Shown here: piece after piece, positions 63,479-64,000 of the stretch
Layout of the letters: every line of letters begins with the position of its first letter
Numbering within the stretch: position 1 is the stretch's first letter
NCBI GenBank assembly: GCA_943736015.1
Contig: OX031060.1
Span: 10,429,501-10,493,500 of the forward strand
Direction: 5' to 3'
From: Tridacna crocea
Taxonomy: Eukaryota; Mollusca; Bivalvia; Cardiida; Cardiidae
DNA: 64,000 nucleotides
Position numbers and translations under genes: made by a program
The notes under the pieces: generated by a model
What the model saw: only the letters and a program-made list of their open reading frames with translations
What the model was told of the DNA's origin: nothing
Database searches by the model: none

Positions 63479-63639
63479 ATATCCTCTATTATTCGTATTC
63501 GTCATTGCAAGACCACATTTTGGCCAAATGTGGTATTGGCCATGTCACTTTCTAGATATTTTGATCATTGCTGTTTCACAAGAAGAAAAGGTATAATTAT
63601 TTTGCATGTGGCTCAATTGATCATTGATGAAAAGGGTAG

Positions 63640-63935
63640 AAAACATTGTGGGAAAAGGAGAAAATCATGCAGCAGCTGGTCACCAGCATTTTTTCCTTTT
63701 CTGACATCAATCTGTAAAAACCTCCTTTATCAACTCTGATAAACTCTTTACAATACCAGGAAAAAATTTTGAAGACATTGTTGAAAAGGAGAGAATGCTG
63801 GTAAACAATTTTCTCCTATTCCTACAATGTTTTCTACCCTTTCAAAGACGGATCCAACCATTTAAACAACTTTTCATTTTTTGCCTGCAAATGCTTTCAG
63901 TTTGGACAAGTCTAAAATTATGTCATGTTGTATTG
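63640..63935. mobile_element. Two partial TTAA MITEs at the window edge
   Basis: 63640-63745 (hairpin with a tip insertion CATGCAGCAGCTGG) and 63745-63935 (plus; ends near AGTCTAAAATTATGTCATG). Confidence 0.68.
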
Positions 63936-64000
63936 CGCAAAAAAGCTGGTTCAATTTAAGGTCTACAGCTCCCAACACTCAAATTAGAAGACGGAAGCTG

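Overview
The window is animal nuclear DNA: AT-rich, intron-rich and dominated by repeats. Its repeats (super-abundant short hairpin elements, tRNA-headed SINEs, arrays like the AGCTCACCTGAGC and CCCCGAAGGGCGAGC elements that I associate with bivalve genomes) point to a mollusc, most likely a heterodont bivalve. The species is not determined. No bacterial, viral or CRISPR features were seen.

Two real protein-coding genes are supported, arranged tail to tail. (1) Plus strand, 7229-24668: eight exons of transaldolase (TALDO1), collinear residue by residue with the human enzyme from equivalent residue 33 to the stop. The first exon (about 32 residues, including the catalytic Asp) was not found and is probably left of the window. 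(2) Minus strand, 61554-47626: eight exons of an ER-membrane bZIP transcription factor of the CREB3L1/CREB3L2 (Drosophila CrebA) type. It keeps the acidic/TEP-rich activation region, LPPTPPS motif, basic region, leucine zipper, membrane segment and lumenal tail. Its N-terminal exon(s) lie beyond 61554, probably right of the window. All splice junctions fit GT-AG and keep frame.

Between and inside the genes the dominant structure is one family of about 230-bp elements. They are bounded by TTAA, have ends reading CCCTTTACCA / TGGTAAAGGG, and centre on a nearly perfect ~67-nt hairpin. Around 100 full, partial or decayed copies occupy roughly a third of the 64 kb (estimated by eye). The TTAA target duplication and CCC- ends fit piggyBac-type MITEs. 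At least three subfamilies differ by paired changes in both hairpin arms. Copies are nested in each other and in a SINE, and form head-to-tail chains sharing single TTAA sites.

Layout: 1-7228 repeats only (intron 1 of TALDO1 or its upstream flank); 7229-24668 TALDO1; 24669-47625 intergenic, holding MITE chains, SINEs, a 3.65-kb terminal-inverted-repeat element with a perfect 10-bp target duplication (31630-35280), and a ~50-bp-period decayed satellite (38465-39418); 47626-61554 the CREB3L gene with MITE-filled introns and a 164-bp triple tandem repeat; 61555-64000 repeats, probably its upstream intron. The two genes have no evident functional link: one is a cytosolic pentose-phosphate enzyme, the other an ER/Golgi-processed secretory-pathway regulator.
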